A stretch of 64,000 bases of DNA from Pseudomonas sp. G.S.17 (lineage in GTDB: Bacteria > Pseudomonadota > Gammaproteobacteria > Pseudomonadales > Pseudomonadaceae), in assembly GCF_038096165.1 (NCBI RefSeq), contig NZ_CP151076.1:5949501-6013500 (forward strand), in the 5' to 3' direction. Numbering within the stretch: the stretch's first letter is position 1; each line of letters starts with the position of its first letter. Both the position numbers and the translations under genes were made by a program. Below are positions 63,010-64,000 of the stretch, in pieces. A model generated the notes under the pieces. The model searched no databases and was not told the origin of the DNA. It worked only from the letters and a program-made list of their open reading frames with translations.

Positions 63010-64000
63010 ATGCTCAATGGCCTATGGCTTGGTTTTTTTGTCGTGGCGGCCGTGTCTGCTTTGGCGCAGTGGCTGATTGGCGGTAACGCGGGGATTTTCG
63101 CGGCGATGGTCGAAAGCATTTTCGCCATGGCCAAGTTGTCCGTCGAAGTGATGGTCCTGCTGTTCGGCACCCTCACCCTCTGGCTGGGCTTTTTGCGGAT
63201 TGCCGAAAAAGCCGGGATCGTCGAATGGCTCGCCAAAGCGCTTGGCCCGCTGTTCCTGCGCCTGATGCCGGAAGTCCCGGCCGGGCACCCCGCCATCGGC
63301 CTGATTACCCTCAACTTCGCCGCCAACGCACTGGGCCTGGACAACGCCGCCACACCCATCGGTTTGAAAGCCATGCGTTCGCTGCAAGAACTCAATCCCA
63401 GCCAGACCGCCGCCAGCAACGCGCAAATCCTGTTTCTGGTGCTCAACGCCTCGTCACTCACTTTGCTGCCGGTCACGATCTTCATGTATCGCGCCCAGCA
63501 AGGCGCTGTGGACCCGACCCTGGTATTCCTGCCGATTCTGCTGGCGACCAGCGCTTCGACCCTGGTTGGCCTGCTGTCGGTGGCGGTCATGCAGCGCTTG
63601 CGCTTGTGGGACCCGGTGGTGCTCGCGTATCTGATCCCCGGCGCGCTGATCCTCGGCGGTTTCATGGCCTTGCTGGCAACCATGTCGGCAGCGGCCTTGG
63701 CGGGTTTGTCGTCGATCCTCGGCAATCTGACGCTGTTTGGCCTGATCATGCTGTTCCTGATCATCGGCGCGTTACGCAAAGTGAAGGTCTACGAAGCGTT
63801 TGTCGAAGGCGCAAAGGAAGGCTTCGACGTCGCCAAGAGTTTGCTGCCGTATCTGGTGGCGATGCTGTGTGCGGTAGGCGTGTTACGCGCTTCCGGGGCG
63901 CTGGATTTCGGCCTGGAAGGCATTCGCCATGTGGTCACCTGGTTCGGCCTGGACACACGCTTCGTCGATGCGCTGCCCACCGCGCTGGTCAAGCCGCTCT
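63010..64000 (+). CDS. nucleoside-recognition (SpmA/SpmB-type) membrane protein, 3'-truncated
   Basis: The frame from the ATG at 63010 (GGGGGG just upstream) stays open to the window edge: 330 residues, MLNGLWLGFFVVAAVSALAQ at the start. It is strongly hydrophobic with about eight helices. The pattern NFAANALGLDNAATPIGLKA (about 100-119) is the hallmark of SpmA-like nucleoside-recognition (Gate) domains; a second domain begins with YEAFVEGAKEGFDVAKSLLP near residue 260, so SpmA and SpmB halves are fused. Family members include nucleoside transporters and spore maturation proteins; the role in Pseudomonas is unknown. Confidence 0.88.
   Translation, partial: MLNGLWLGFFVVAAVSALAQWLIGGNAGIFAAMVESIFAMAKLSVEVMVLLFGTLTLWLGFLRIAEKAGIVEWLAKALGPLFLRLMPEVPAGHPAIGLITLNFAANALGLDNAATPIGLKAMRSLQELNPSQTAASNAQILFLVLNASSLTLLPVTIFMYRAQQGAVDPTLVFLPILLATSASTLVGLLSVAVMQRLRLWDPVVLAYLIPGALILGGFMALLATMSAAALAGLSSILGNLTLFGLIMLFLIIGALRKVKVYEAFVEGAKEGFDVAKSLLPYLVAMLCAVGVLRASGALDFGLEGIRHVVTWFGLDTRFVDALPTALVKPL

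Overview
The window is a chromosomal segment of a fluorescent-type Pseudomonas. Nearly every gene is a familiar Pseudomonas core gene (kinB/algB, the aa3-type cox cluster, znu/zur, polA-ersA-engB, cc4, dsbA, katE), most coding DNA is GC-rich, and the gaps carry the short inverted REP repeats typical of this genus. No tRNA, rRNA, CRISPR array or prophage was seen.

Layout. 1-4.2 kb: the 3' part of a MATE efflux gene, an IS110-family element sitting inside a REP, and a GGDEF-EAL gene resembling ProE. 4.4-10.3 kb: rep helicase, xpt, then a sulfide-oxidation operon (persulfide dioxygenase, SQR-like flavoprotein, TauE exporter). 10.4-17.7 kb: a CoA-transferase, HAD phosphatase, gamma-carbonic anhydrase, prlC with a zinc-ribbon gene, and an SOS-controlled radical SAM gene. 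17.9-30.2 kb: beta-carbonic anhydrase, a SulP transporter, an uncharacterised gene and the complete cytochrome aa3/caa3 oxidase locus with its copper and heme assembly genes. 30.4-32.3 kb: an AT-richer two-gene cassette (clavaminate-synthase-like dioxygenase plus TSUP permease) that looks acquired. 32.3-41.3 kb: metNIQ, katE, a lipoprotein gene and znuBC-zur/znuA. 41.4-54.0 kb: thrB, a DUF2782 gene, polA, the ErsA small RNA, engB, cytochrome c4, dsbA, an EEP nuclease-like gene, a DgcH-like diguanylate cyclase, an AmpDh2-like amidase and a CSS-EAL phosphodiesterase. 54.1-55.3 kb: an eleven-unit, roughly 103-bp tandem REP array between convergent genes. 55.3-60.8 kb: kinB/algB, then four envelope genes (BON protein, a 93-residue membrane protein, a DUF1328 protein, an Ivy-type lysozyme inhibitor) preceded by two textbook sigma54 promoters. 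61.4 kb to the end: gltP and a 3'-truncated nucleoside-recognition membrane protein.

Themes. Envelope stress: the AlgU-type promoter of ErsA, the KinB/AlgB pair and the sigma54-driven envelope genes form one alginate/envelope-stress neighbourhood. Cyclic-di-GMP: three turnover enzymes lie in the window, one of them with a CSS redox sensor about 4 kb from dsbA. Respiration and sulfur: the cox locus, cc4 and the sulfide operon. Locus numbers given for P. aeruginosa PAO1 are from memory. The blocks map to both sides of the PAO1 origin, which suggests inversions about oriC.

Most interesting items: the IS110 element whose reconstructed target is an intact REP, with a candidate bridge RNA; the two sigma54 promoters next to algB; the dioxygenase/TSUP cassette; the REP-encoded C-terminus of the COX15-like protein; the REP array; and a nested palindromic element at 16.4-16.5 kb.
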